A DNA stretch of 64,000 bases, from NCBI RefSeq assembly GCF_052857255.1, contig NC_135504.1, positions 135,458,929 through 135,522,928 of the forward strand. The letters are read 5' to 3'. Source of the stretch: Amblyomma americanum (lineage: Eukaryota > Arthropoda > Arachnida > Ixodida > Ixodidae). Position 1 is the stretch's first letter, and each line of letters starts with the position of its first letter. The notes under the pieces are model-generated. The model saw nothing but the letters and a program-made list of their open reading frames with translations, was not told where the DNA came from and ran no database searches. The translations under genes were made by a program, and so were the position numbers. Below are positions 32,179 through 42,690 of this stretch, one piece after another.

Positions 32179-32982
32179 CCAAATTTCGAGTTCTTATTTT
32201 TAAGTGAGGTTTGCACTGAAGGCAAACATGGGAACGTTGAGTAGTCGAACATGTATACGCGGGAAAAAATTTTTCTTAACGCTGCTTTCACGGCGCATGC
32301 TCAAGTGAGCTAGTTGTTCGGTGCAGTTCTGTTGGACGCCGTCATTCTTGCCGGAGTCATGACAGACGGAAGCACCAACATAATAGCTTGCGAGACGTCG
32401 ATCTGGAATTAACCAGAACAATCCGGTGTTGAAACTATCCGCGATGCAGTAGCACCACTTTGTACCGGACCCTTGTGGCCGTCAGAGGCTCATGCCCGGT
32501 TCTTTCCGATGTGATTTCTTTGTTGTATTTGATTTAATCAGTGCAATGTCTCCAATAACACTCCAGCAACAACTGCAGAGACGCTACTATGCTGGCGAAG
32601 CACCTTCATACGAGAGACGCGCCTACGCGTGAGCGGGCCGCGTTCACCGCCAGCGCGTCTGGCCGCAGCTGTGAACACTTTGCACCTTCACGTTTGCTCC
32701 CAGGAGCGCGCTCTCCGCTATCTTAGTCGGATATAAACAAAGCACTTTCGGTACGTTTGCCATGCCGGCTGGTCAGCCCTCCTTGCGGTCTATGCGAGAC
32801 AGCACGCTGAATGCCCTTGCATTTGTTCTCTTGGCTGTCCCGCATGCAAGAGGGTCTGTTCGAACTTCGAAGGCGAAAACGATCTCGTTATTGCGTACCA
32901 TCTGCCAAATACGACACGATGTCTCCTTCAGATGCAGCACTAAAAATGCATGACAGTGAACGACAGCAAATTAAAGTTGTTA
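32179..32982. other. Spacer between the inverted arms
   Basis: About 800 bp with no recognised coding motif. It holds a GC-rich stretch (about 32600-32720) and a short frame at 32762-32953 without a known domain. No transposase is visible here. Confidence 0.45.
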
Positions 32983-33709
32983 TCTGGCCATAAGTGTCGT
33001 GCCACTCCAGGTGCCGTCTTCTGCGGTGAAGAGGCGTTAACTTTATAGAGGACAACTTGCGGCGCGAGAGGCTGACCTCAAAATTTTTTATCCCCTTAAA
33101 CAAAAATTACCTGACAAACATTTTCAGAAATGAAAGACAATAATCTTTCTATGTAACTCGCATTTGTTTGTATTTTTACTCGGAACACCTCAGGGTGAAA
33201 TTAACGAGTGTTTTTGGCTTTAAACGCACTTTTTAAAACTTTTTTATTTTTTGACATTGATGTACGCAGTTTCATCACCTGTAACATTTGTTATGGGTAC
33301 TGGACATCTAATAATACAAAACTACCATTTCAAGATTTCCGAGAGCAAAATGATATAAATGCTCTTTAAAATAAAAAAGACAAAAATGACACCCATTGAT
33401 ACTAATTTTCGATAAAAATATATTCATGCTCTATAAACCTGCATGCTCCGAACTATATCGAAAGCCAGAATCTGTGCAAATGTTAATGAAAAAATTGCGA
33501 AGTCTTTTCTATAAATTTGAATTTTTTATTATTTGTTGAAACGTGCCTAGTTTGTCGCCTTTTCTAAATATTGCACTGACATCACGAATAATTTTTTTCG
33601 GCAAAAATATTTCATTTCTTGATTACACAACTCATAAGTTTCCATGAATTTTTTTGCACCAATTGGAGATGGTCGAGTGCAACGTCTGGGACGTTTGGCG
33701 TGGGATGAC
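32983..33709 (-). repeat. Right arm of the ~720-bp inverted pair
   Basis: The minus strand repeats the left arm: a coding-like segment (PNVPDVALDHLQLVQKNSWK) ending at a TGA (33612-33614 on plus), then a UTR-like stretch to GGCCAGATAAC at about 32983. Substitutions and small indels are frequent, so the arms are old or arose as two independent insertions of one family in opposite orientation. Confidence 0.8.
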
Positions 33710-33814
33710 CCGGACTCAGTCGCGACGTGGACTCCATGCATGGCGAGCTGGGTCTTCCGGTGCTTTCCTTCTTTTCCTCCTCTCTCTTTTTGTCGTTTCT
33801 TAGTACCGCCCGCG

Positions 33815-33948
33815 GCGGAAATCCGTCGCGGTGGCGGAGTACTTGGGACGCTCGGCAACTGAGGCCGAAGACCGTTGTCGAATCTTTCGCGTTTCGACCA
33901 AGCAACGCAAAAGGCGCCCATGTGCTCTACCGTTTGAGATCGAAATTA
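33815..33948 (+). mobile_element. Degenerate SINE, left half
   Basis: TCGCGGTGGCGGAGTACTTGGGACGCTCGGCAACTGA matches the tick SINE head with substitutions, and GCAACGCAAAAGGCGCCCATGTGCTCTACCG matches the start of its body. Part of the body is deleted. The SINE resumes at 35517 after a LINE insertion, sharing AGATCGAAATTA at the breakpoint. Confidence 0.75.
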
Positions 33949-34088
33949 GTTGAGTTGAGTTGAGTGGTTGTAAACTACCGGTGGGATTAGCCTTGTAGTT
34001 GCTGCCGGCAATTGCTCCACCGTAACGACACTTAAATAGAAATCACAGAAACACTGCCCGCAAAAAACCCAAATAGACACTCCTGAGG

Positions 34089-34424
34089 TCACCATGTGGA
34101 GGCCAAATCCGTGTCCTGCAGGTAAAGTAGAAGAAGGCGAGAAGCATCCCTTCTACTCGACTGGCTCCCGCGCGGGAAAACAATGTCCTGAAGAGAACTG
34201 TGAGGAACTCCTGCCTTCTTGAGGGATCCGAATAACACAGCCCGTTCCGCGTTGTACAAAGTACAGCACAAGAGGTAATGTTCTATGTCACCACACACAC
34301 CACACGTTGAACACAATGGTGACAACGCTAGGCCAGTCTTATACATCCACGCCGGCGTACGAGCAGAATACGTGCGAACGCGGTGCAGCAAAGTGGCTTG
34401 GTACCTTTTGAGACCCTTGGTCAC
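34089..34424 (-). pseudogene. C-terminal zinc-finger end of LINE-A copy 2 ORF2
   Basis: A minus-strand frame of 111 codons: YQATLLHRVRTYSARTPAW, then a CCHC-type finger CSTCGVCGDIEHYLLCC, ending ...DTDLASTW before a stop at 34089. A zinc finger after RNase H is usual in I-superfamily ORF2. Orientation, order and spacing fit the RNase H frames upstream. Confidence 0.78.
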
Positions 34425-34445
34425 ACATGGCTGATAAGGAGAGCT

Positions 34446-35486
34446 CTACAAAGAACTGAAGTGACACAACACCACATCTCTGAACATTTGCTTGACTTTA
34501 TGTGGTACTCCATGTACTGGAATCCCGGAGAGAGCTGTATGGGCGAGGTTGTCTGCTATCTCGTTGCCTATGACACCTATGTGCGAGAGCACCCATTGAA
34601 AACGTATAGAGAAGCCTTTGCTATGTAGATTCTGCACCAAACGTGGGGATCTAAGACTCAAGGCATCAGTGGGGAACCCGTACTCTAACCTTTGAAGGGC
34701 AGATTTTTAATCCGTAATTATGACAGTAGGTTGAGGCGTACAACACCGTAGCTTCTTTAGAGCTGCCGCAATGGCAACGCTTTCGGCCATTGTGGAGGAC
34801 GCGACTTTAGTAAAACGAACAGACCAATCATACTTCAAAGACGGAATATGAAAAGCAGCTGCACTAGATCCTCTGATCTTGTCCACAGAGCCGTCTGTAA
34901 AAATTTGAAGATGACCGGCATATTCGGTCTCAAGATATTCCAGTACGAGCGAACGCGTTGCCGCTAAAGGAGAATTCCGCTTAGCGCGAACGTGGGGAAT
35001 TGTCAAGGAACAGTCGAGGCTCGGAAAGGACCAAGGTGGCTTCAACGTCTTAGGTTGATCTCGAAGATCGAGACCCAGAGAACGAAGAGTATTTAAAGCC
35101 AAGCACGCCCGGGACTCAGATATCTTTCGAAGGCGCTGTAGAAGCGCTCTCCCGGCAACAGTCTCTCTGAGGCGGCCAATTTTCAGCAAAAGTCTTTGTG
35201 AAGCGGCTAGCCGAAGAGGTTTCGATTGAGACTCATAAAGTACTGCATTGTTTGGAGCAGCCTGCGGAACGCCGAGAGCCCTCCTTAGTCCCATTCTGTG
35301 CAAAACCTCAAGGCGTTCCAGCTGCGATACCGAGGGGGAAATTAAAGGGAGCTGGTACATTATGCGACTTGTCACCAGGGCATCGTGAAGCCTGATTATT
35401 GAATCAGTATGGTTTCCCCATTGCTCACTAGCAACTCTACGAATCACATTGAGACGCGAAGATAGTGAAGCCACAATCGAGTCCAC
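34446..35486 (-). pseudogene. RT end and RNase H of LINE-A copy 2
   Basis: The minus-strand frame at 35486-34707 opens in the RT thumb (SRLNVIRRVASEQWG...GLRRALGVPQAAPNNAV) and runs into RNase H with an intact TDGSVD, then TMAESVAIAAALKKL and VIITD. A break follows, and RNase H continues in the frame at 34661-34446 with QWVLSHIGVIGNEIADNLAH, which carries the H...N-E-AD end motif. RNase H would remove template RNA during reverse transcription. Better preserved than the same domain in copy 1. Confidence 0.85.
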
Positions 35487-35516
35487 AGCTCGTCGCCACT
35501 GTAGACTTGAGTCAAT

Positions 35517-35605
35517 AGATCGAAATTACTCCGGAGCTCTCCACTACTGCGCTTCTGTCATCGTTCTTTCACTACTTCCTCAGTCCCTTCCCTGAAAACA
35601 CGATG
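35517..35605 (+). mobile_element. Degenerate SINE, right half
   Basis: GATCGAAATTACTCCGGAGCTCTCCACTAC and the following CTTCTGTCATCGTTCTTTCACTACTTCC match the SINE body after GGTCGAAATTATTCCGGAGCCC. It is the continuation of 33815-33948. The final GCGCGGTT module is lost. Confidence 0.75.
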
Positions 35606-37534
35606 GCCTGCGGAGAATTGCGAACGTTTCGGCGTCCTTTCCTTTCCTCTGGAAGAATTTATTAATGTCATTCATCAGCATGGCCGAAGAAAATTGCGTG
35701 AAATGCCCTGAAAGAAGCTAAAACATCTATTGCAGAAAGTATTTCACTCGGCCACACACACTCGAAAATAGGTTGTACAATAACATGGTACCTTCTTCGG
35801 GTGGAATAGCATCGCTTTTAGCGGAGTACAGACCCGGTCAGAGTTGTGTAGAGTGGTCGATCCGCACATCCCAGCTACACATGCGACTCCTGGCGGCAGC
35901 CGCTGGATTCGACGTTGGTTGGCCAAGAGCGCCAGAAGCATTGAGGCAGCAGGCAGTTGTGGTGCGTGTGGGATTTCTGGGTTGCGAGCTTTGATCGAAT
36001 AGTGATTGAAAAACAATTGAACCCAGCTGCCCCTATGTCAGTTTAAAGTCAAACAAAACTGAGGCTGCCCTGTAGGACAGAAGCTGGATGCCAGTTAAGG
36101 AGTGGGAAGCGCAGAGTAGTACTCTCACTAAACAACGCATGGTCGCGGCGAATGAAAATATAACGCAAGCGGAGATATTTACTACAGTAGAAACTACACA
36201 ATTTGGACTCAGTTTAATTCGAATATGGGGTTTTTTCGAACACCACGTATGGCCCCGCGTGCGAATCGCGAACATCGCAAACTGGTTGAGGTTAACTTGG
36301 GCTGGGAATCTTTAAAAATTTGGGTGTACCTTCGAATTGACCATTTGCAGAGATCTGTAAGTCGTCTTCTCAGCAAGGCTTGTTTTCCAACCAAAAGGTC
36401 TCAAACCCGGAAGACACACTCACATGCTTGGAGCGAATACTCTGGATGGTCGCCCTCTGCCTGCAGCAGAGTCCAGGCAGGACAAAAAGGAAGACCGTCC
36501 TTTGTCACATTGGTGTGGGAAGTGGGTTGTTCCTTGTACTGCCTAAGGGAGGTGAAGGGGGAAGTTGGATTGAGGGTGTTGTTCAGCAGAAAAGTTTTAG
36601 AAAGTTTAGTATGAAGTAGCACACACACTGCTGCAAAAACAACAAAGGTCCATTTCCTTCTATTTCCTGTCTGGCCACTACTGCAGTGCTGCAGAAGGTT
36701 CAGTGCAATCCGCTTTTGAAATCCGCTTTAATACTCTTTGGAAGGCTCTCACAGCCATCTTGAAGAAAAGTGGCGATTCCTGAGTTTGCTCAGAAAGGGG
36801 AACATGGCTCATTTCACTTCCCACAAGGAATGCGACAGTGTCATCTGAGAAAGAGACCGTTTCGTTCGAAAACAAGCGCTGCGGAGAAGCTGACTTGCAG
36901 ATTTGGTAGCAGTAGTAGGAGTGGTTCATTAGTGTAGAAAGCTCCCCCGTGTCCTTTCCCTCTATAGCTACCCTCTGTACTTCACATCGCTATCCTTTCC
37001 CATTCACCTCCGTCGGCTGCTGGGCGGGCGGTTGCAGATTTCTGCAAATTCTTTATTTTGGGCGAAGTTAAAATCTCGCGAATGTTTCTATTTGGTCGGT
37101 ACACAACCCGCGGTGGCTCCGTAAAAGGAGATTTTCAACGTTCACTTAAGGTGTGTATGTGATAGTATCTGGCTAGAAAGTCACCGACCTTTGTAACAGA
37201 GGCGGAGTGTGTTATAATTAGATTCGTGCGGCTAAATGTGTTGGTAGCATTTGGAGCTACTACGAATCTCTTCCCGATTCACTATCCCCACTCTGTCTAT
37301 AATAACGCCTCAAACAAAATGTATTAGTGATGTTTCACTGTGTGACCAAAACCAGAAAATCTCGACAATGAAACGTTTATAGTGAAGTGATCTTTGATCA
37401 GATACTGCAAGAAAGTCCTCCCCTAAGATAGCAACGAAAATATTTGCATCATTGGGCCCTACTCCTGTTTCCAAGATGTGCAGGTAATTTGGATGTAGTG
37501 GGCGTCGTCGAATTCAAAATTGTTAAGTGCGACG
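35606..37534. other. Unassigned region
   Basis: About 1.9 kb. No recognised gene or repeat. Short frames at 36225-36619 and 36678-36929 have no identifiable motif. Confidence 0.4.
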
Positions 37535-37639
37535 TTTTGTTCCTCCCTTAAACAAGGAGAACGCAAGCGAGCAACCAGCCAGGCCGATTCCTGAGACAAC
37601 TCTGTTTATTCCAGTTCGCGCGCTCTGCAACTGCGCCGT

Positions 37640-37942
37640 TAGCCAAGAGATGGGGTGGTGTCGCCCTCTGTAGATAACCGTGTGAAAACCACAGCCGCCA
37701 ACCACGGCACTCCTTCCCACCCGTACAGGGAAGGCAACAATCACAATCAGCAAATATCGATTGAGAGGCCCAGCATAGTCAAAGTGAATTCGGGACCACG
37801 GCTTCTCGGAAAAGGCCACGGCGTCATTGCTGCCGGCCGCGCAGTTATGAGGCTGCTGACACACACGGCATCGGCGCACCGTATTAGTGAGGGCTTCATC
37901 CAGGGTCGACCACTTCACATGGCTTCGAGCAACCGCTTTCAT
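37640..37942 (-). pseudogene. Integrase zinc-binding end and core start of Ty3 copy 2
   Basis: The minus-strand frame has KAVARSHVKW, LTNTVRRCRVCQQPHN (the C-X2-C half of the H2C2 finger) and KPWSRIHFDYAGPL, which holds the first catalytic aspartate. After a few core residues (LLIVIVAF) the frame passes into LTR sequence at about 37720, so the remaining two acidic residues are gone. Confidence 0.78.
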
Positions 37943-38305
37943 TTTGCAAATACCAGGGGGGCCTTCATGAATATGTACAGCACTTGTAGGCGCTAGGTAC
38001 TAGGGACAACAAATCATAAACCCAGCAGGACGCAGTTTTCTTGCACGCTAAATTGCGTAGTGCGATTGACATATGGTTTCAGCGTAGGGTCACGCAACTC
38101 TGTTCCAGCCCACAGTGACTCCCGAATCTTTGCTAGCACAGGGTCTTTTGAGGTAGCTTCCGCCACTACAGACAGCACCAAGACCTTGGGGTAATCAGCT
38201 TGAAGCGTGAATACTTCCCCTGGCTTCTCGACGGAGTGTGCTCAGACAGGAAGCGGCAGCCGCCTCAAACAGTCAGCGTTTGCAATGCTTGCTCCGGGTC
38301 TGTAC

Positions 38306-38671
38306 TTAACCTTGTAGTTGCAGGCGCCCCACATCAATGCCCAGTGCAGCGCTCGCGCAGAGCACAGGTTTGTCAGTGGCGAGCAGGCCCAGCAAAGGCT
38401 TGTGGTCGGTCACTGCCTCGAACTCTCGTCGCCATACGTACTGCCGAGGCTTGGTCACTCCAAACACCAGAGCCAGTGGTTCCTTGTCCAAATGACTGTA
38501 GTTGCGCTCAACTAGTGCGAGACATCTTGAAGCAAAAGCGATCGGACGTTCAGCACCCGTGTCATCACGGTGAGCCAGCACAGCGCCTACTCCATGCGGT
38601 GTAGTATCGCAAATCAGCGCCAAGGGCTTCACAGGGTCATAGTGTGGCAGAACAGCAGAAGACACCAGCAA
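38306..38671 (-). pseudogene. RNase H of Ty3 copy 2
   Basis: A minus-strand frame of 121 codons: YDPVKPLALICDTTPHGVGA (where DAS would be usual, here DTT), RPIAFASRCL, ERNYSHLDKEPLALVFGV, YVWRREFEAVTDHKPLLGLL. These are the standard Ty3 RNase H blocks, including the glutamate of DKE and the aspartate of VTDHKPL. Confidence 0.85.
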
Positions 38672-38809
38672 CTACTTGCTCTGGCAAAATGCACGGACTT
38701 GGTCAGCACCCCATATCCACGGCGCGTCTAGACTCGAAGTAGCGGATGAAGTACAATGAACAGACTTGACAGGAATCGCCGGTAGAAGTTTGTAGTGATT
38801 TCGTATCAG

Positions 38810-39330
38810 TCAGCTTAGGGGCCTTGAGCACGCAGAATATCTTCTCAGATTTTGGATGGAAACCTGCCGAAGTGACAACGTGGCCCAGGTATCCCCCTTC
38901 GTAACCATAAAGCTCCATTTATCGCGCTTCAGCTTCAGTCCGGCTTTCTTCAAGCGATGCAGTACTCGGGTCAAGCTCTGAAGGTGATCAATATCATTGC
39001 GCCCGGTCACTAGGACGTCATCAAAGTAACCGACCACGTGCCGCAGTTCTTGCAATAAATTGTCCATCTCCACGTAGAAAAACGACGGTGCTGACGTAAC
39101 GCGGAAAGACAGGCGAGTCTTTTGGTACAGCCTACGTGGCGTGTTGATGTTCAGCAGCTTCGAGGTTGCTTCGTCCAGTTTCACTTCCAAGTAGGCACCT
39201 TTGAGGCCGAGGTTGGTAAAATTTTAGCCTCCACTCAATCCGGTTGTGATTCTCTACACTGGGCATGTGATACTTTTCGGATGAAGTCACGGGGTTTACT
39301 GTGACCTTGAAGTCACAGCAGAATCGAGTC
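38810..39330 (-). pseudogene. RT palm of Ty3 copy 2
   Basis: The minus strand reads RFCCDFKVTVNPVT near 39310 and then a frame at 39190-38810 with EVKLDEATSKLLNINTPRRLYQ, FRVTSAPSFFYVEMDNLL, the catalytic box VVGYFDDVLVTG intact, and HRLKKAGLKLKRDK. Frame changes before and after, and a deletion across motif A, break it. Confidence 0.82.
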
Positions 39331-39341
39331 AGTACGTTGCG

Positions 39342-39508
39342 AAATTATTCTGGAGCCCTCCACAACGGCCCCTCTCTCCTCTTTTCTTCTTTCACTCCAT
39401 ACTTTATCTCTTCCCTTACGGCGCGGTTGAGGTGTCCAACGATATATGAGACAGATGCTGCGCCATTTCCTTTCCCAAAAACCAATTATTATTATTATTA
39501 TTATTATT
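39342..39508 (+). mobile_element. 5'-truncated tick SINE inserted in Ty3 copy 2
   Basis: The body from GAAATTATTCTGGAGCCCTCC through the 3' module (TTACGGCGCGGTTGAGGTGTCC...GCGCCATTTCC) ends in an (ATT)n tail at 39485-39508. Perfect 8-bp copies of ACGTTGCG flank it (39334-39341 and 39509-39516). Removing the SINE and one duplication rejoins the Ty3 RT reading LKRNVLTRFCCDF. Confidence 0.92.
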
Positions 39509-39599
39509 ACGTTGCGCTTGAGAATAGGCACAATGGGTGCAGCGGAAGTTAATGCTCAAGTTCTGCGAGCGGCACAACCTAGTTATTTTAAATAGGGAA

Positions 39600-41060
39600 A
39601 CTAAATGTGAGGGACAAATCACGAGGGGATCCCGTAACAAGAAGACGACCATTGACTGTTGCCTAATGCCGAGGGGGTCTATAGCAAACTCGCAATAATG
39701 GAAATAGACGAAGAGGGGAAGTATAGCCTGCGATGTGATCATAAGCGCATTAGTCTACAGTTGGGAGTCCTGATAAAAAGAGAAGTGCAGAGAAGCCAAA
39801 AAGAGAAGGTAAAATTAAACGACGAAGAATTAGCGCTAATAGCAGCCGGCATAGAGGAGGCATTAGAGGTTTCCCATGTAAAAGTGGGATGATAATCAGA
39901 ACTATTCAAAAGTACTAAAGTTCTGGAGAGCAAAGAGTGAGTCACAAACCTGGTGGAAGAAGGAAATTCTAGAGGCCATTGAAGAACGACGGGTGGTTTC
40001 AAAGAAACACAGAAAAGCGAAGAGGGTGCAGTTATCTGAAGAGTAAATAGTTCAAAAATGGTCTTAGTGACAAAAGAAACGGCAAGTACAGGTCTTCGTC
40101 CAGGCTAACATAAAGCAGTCGTCTGATCACTCGCTGGCTGAAGTTGTGGATGAAACTAAAGGCGGCCAAGAAAATTCTTGAACCATATAAGCTGGCTGGG
40201 CAAGACAAATCAAATAGAGCATGAACAGATTCAAGATGCCCAGGAAAAATGTTTAGAGGGAGAGGCACTGTGAACTACATTACGTCAATTATAGCGGAGA
40301 CATTTAGTCACGACTATAGGGTACTCTCCCCAAATGAGGCAGCAACACAGTACAGCGTAAAAGAAAGCAGCCTAAAGAGGACAAGTCTTAACTGAAAAAA
40401 GGCGAAAAAAGAGATTCAGAAATGCACATCCGCAAAGATAGACGAGATTCCCATCAAGCTAATTACTGAACTCGGCCTGAGAAGCAAAGAAACGCTAATA
40501 AAAGCCTAGGAGACAGTCATAACAAAAAAGCAAATTCCGTACTGCTGGACGCAGAGCAAAATGAGTTTGATTTATGAAGGGAAAGTTGATAAGATCAACA
40601 TAAAATACTTTCGACCGATTACGGTAACATCTGTTATACACAGACTCCCAATGCGGTCGGTGAGAGTAGAACTGCAGTGATGAGCACAAACTAATAGGAT
40701 AGTCGGCGAACTTGACATTCAGAAGGTGTAGGCGTTTAGATGATAACCTGTTCGTGCTTGCCCAGTGCATAGAAATAGGTAACGCAGAAAAACGACCTCT
40801 GTATTTAGCCTTCCTGGTCAAATGCGGCGCATACGACAACGTGAGCAGGGAACTCCTGTGGAACATATTAAAATATGTCGGTATCAATCGTGAGGTAATT
40901 GATTTTTTACATTAAATATACCGGGAAAATAAAGTTTAAATTACATGGGAAGGGGCTTAAAGGTCTACAATTGTCTACGTGCACAAAGCAATAAGTCAAG
41001 GTTGTCCTTAAATCTTAATAATATTTTTAAACAAAGTTAAACACAAGTGAAGAAAAATAC
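39600..41060 (+). mobile_element. Decayed LINE (L1-like or unclassified), plus strand
   Basis: The plus-strand frame at 39659-39892 (YSLRCDHKRISLQLGVLIKR, then ALEVSHVKVG) looks like the end of an endonuclease domain. SQTWWKKEILEAIEERRVVSKKHRKAKR follows at about 39940. RT remnants then include CTSAKIDEIPIKL near 40430 and LAQCIEIGNAEKRPLYLAFL...GAYDNVSRELLW at about 40755-40870, the motif A region with its aspartate lost. No YADD box is visible. Many stops and shifts. The clade is uncertain; it is neither the RTE nor the LINE-A family. Confidence 0.65.
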
Positions 41061-42559
41061 AAGCATAGTGGAACCTGCCAGCACCCCATTTCTAAGGGGA
41101 CACTCCTTCCCTCCATCCATCCATTTATTATCATTTTCACCTGTCCTTCACACACTCCAGTGAGTCAGTGGGTGGGGTTCACGCCAGTAATATTTGTAGA
41201 CGGGAAGCACCAAGGCAGGTCTATTGTGTTCAACAAGAAGCAGTGGCACAAAGTCACAGAGTGCAGTCTGCCACATTGCCTCAGTCTTTTCCTCCACCCC
41301 TCATCGCCCCTTTGGCCATACATACACATGGCTGTAGCAAAGATGTCAAACGCACCTTTTCTATGTAAAGCTAGGGGTGAGTCCGGCGACATAGTCGTCA
41401 GAGCCTTGCCTTACTCCATGCTCGGAAACGCGTATTCCCCTTCTGATTACTTACAGCTATTCCCGAAAACTGTCCGTATGGCCCATGTCCTTCGTTTACT
41501 CTAAGCAAGCAATGAATTTATCGGAAAATTCACTGTAAAGAATTGTGTGTGTGCATTTTCTAGAGTCTTGTTTTGCGTGCTATGTGTGTGTTCTAGTTCT
41601 GTGTTGCGTGTTGTCTGTGTCTGTATTTCGGAATTTTGTGTTATGACCGAAGTGTAGCCACTGGACACCCCTCTGGACTGTGACTCATGACGCGCCGAGC
41701 GCGTAGGTGCCATTTTTGTATTCTTTTTATTTTCTCTAGCGAGAACTACACTTGGCTACCAGTCGAGCATTTTGCGGTGGCCGAGAGGGGCCAGTTGTGC
41801 ACCGGCGCCGTTACCATGGCGTCCGGAGAGGACCAGGAGGTGCGGCATGCGCTTCGCTGTCGCCGATGCCGCGCGTGACGTCAACTGGATAAGCAGTTGT
41901 GCGCATGCGCCGATACCATGGAAACCAGAGAGACCCCACAGGTGCGCCACGCGCTTCGTCACCGCCTCGCCGCACGCCGCTGTATCACCCGAGCCACGCG
42001 TCGCATGCGCAGCATTGAGTATGAAAGGCGGTATCTTAACGTTTCTAATGGATGCACAAAAGGAGAGTCCAGGCTCTGCTAAACGGCGATATACACACGA
42101 GAAGATTAACTCTTCCGATCCTGAGGTTGTCGTTTGGCACTTGGCTACTCAACCAAGAGAGAATGATCTTAAGAAGACGAAAAAAGCAGCGGACACGCCC
42201 GAACAGAGAGCGAAACGGCTTGCCAAACGGAGATGCCTGACTACCGTACGCAATAGACGACTCATAGCCGCCGAGATGGAACCCAATATCTTTCATGGCT
42301 AAACTACAGTGACCAAAACAAGCTCAACCAGGAAAACGTACCTTTCACTACATATATCCTGGCATAGCCGAGCTAAGCCACTGCCATTTTTTGTGAGAAG
42401 GGTTAGCTCGGGCGCATTCTAGCGGGCTTTTTCCAACCTCTATAAACACTCGCCTGCAGTAATCATGTAGCACACTGAAGGAGACTGGTCGCCAGTCGAA
42501 ACGCCCTGGGCAGGGCAAGTTGTCTCCCTGTCAGACGATAGTGCAATTAATCTTTAGAG
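41061..42559. other. Unassigned region with a ~115-bp tandem duplication
   Basis: Two related units lie at about 41786-41866 and 41900-41977. Each has AGTTGTGC, a GCGCCG-TACCATGG segment and GAGGTGCG-CA-GCGCTTCG, with ATG in the same place (MASGEDQEVRHALRCRR versus METRETPQVRHALRHRL). Downstream an open frame runs to a TAA near 42300 (SAKRRYTHEKINSS..., then DTPEQRAKRLAKRRCL). It could be an exon or a transposon end; I cannot tell. Confidence 0.4.
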
Positions 42560-42690
42560 GCTGTTCGAGAAGAGCAACCTTGGTCGCAACCCAAGTCCCA
42601 CCGATGGCAGCACCTGCCATAGAAGGGCAGTGGTGCATCGCTTCCCTGCTGCACCACTGCGAGGGGATTATAGGAAGGTACCCAGGGATC
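42560..42690 (-). repeat. Dispersed repeat with GGCAGGTGCTGCCATCGGTGGG, minus copy
   Basis: The reverse complement reads ATGGCAGGTGCTGCCATCGGTGG, then GACTTGGGTTGCGACCAAGGTTGCTC. The same string of blocks is at 46245-46335 on the plus strand. This copy also contains a short palindrome (GCAGTGGTGCAGCAGGGAAGCGATGCACCACTGC). Family unknown, possibly a tRNA-related SINE. Confidence 0.6.

Larger units (their letters stand above)
33949..35516 (-). mobile_element. I-like LINE (LINE-A) copy 2, inserted in a SINE
   Basis: A 5'-truncated minus-strand insertion of 1568 bp with perfect 12-bp duplications AGATCGAAATTA on both sides (33937-33948 and 35517-35528), and an ACTCA-type repeat tail (minus strand CCACTCAACTCAACTCAAC) at its 3' end. 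It is collinear with LINE-A copy 1 over the RT end and RNase H. The clean ends mark target-primed reverse transcription. It contains the three frames annotated inside it, then about 140 bp of 3' UTR. Confidence 0.93.
37535..39590 (-). mobile_element. Ty3/gypsy copy 2 (Mag/K02A2.6-like), minus-strand fragment with partial LTR
   Basis: On the minus strand the order is RT fingers (AAPIVPILKRNV, about 39555), RT palm, RNase H, integrase zinc region, then a direct jump to LTR-like sequence with GGAATAAACAGAGTTGTCTC (about 37600-37616 on plus). Most of the integrase core is therefore deleted. Gag and protease are absent. It differs from copies 1, 3 and 4 and looks closer to the Mag-type lineage with YFDD and CRVCQ motifs, a judgement from memory. 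A SINE lies inside it at 39342-39508. Confidence 0.82.
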
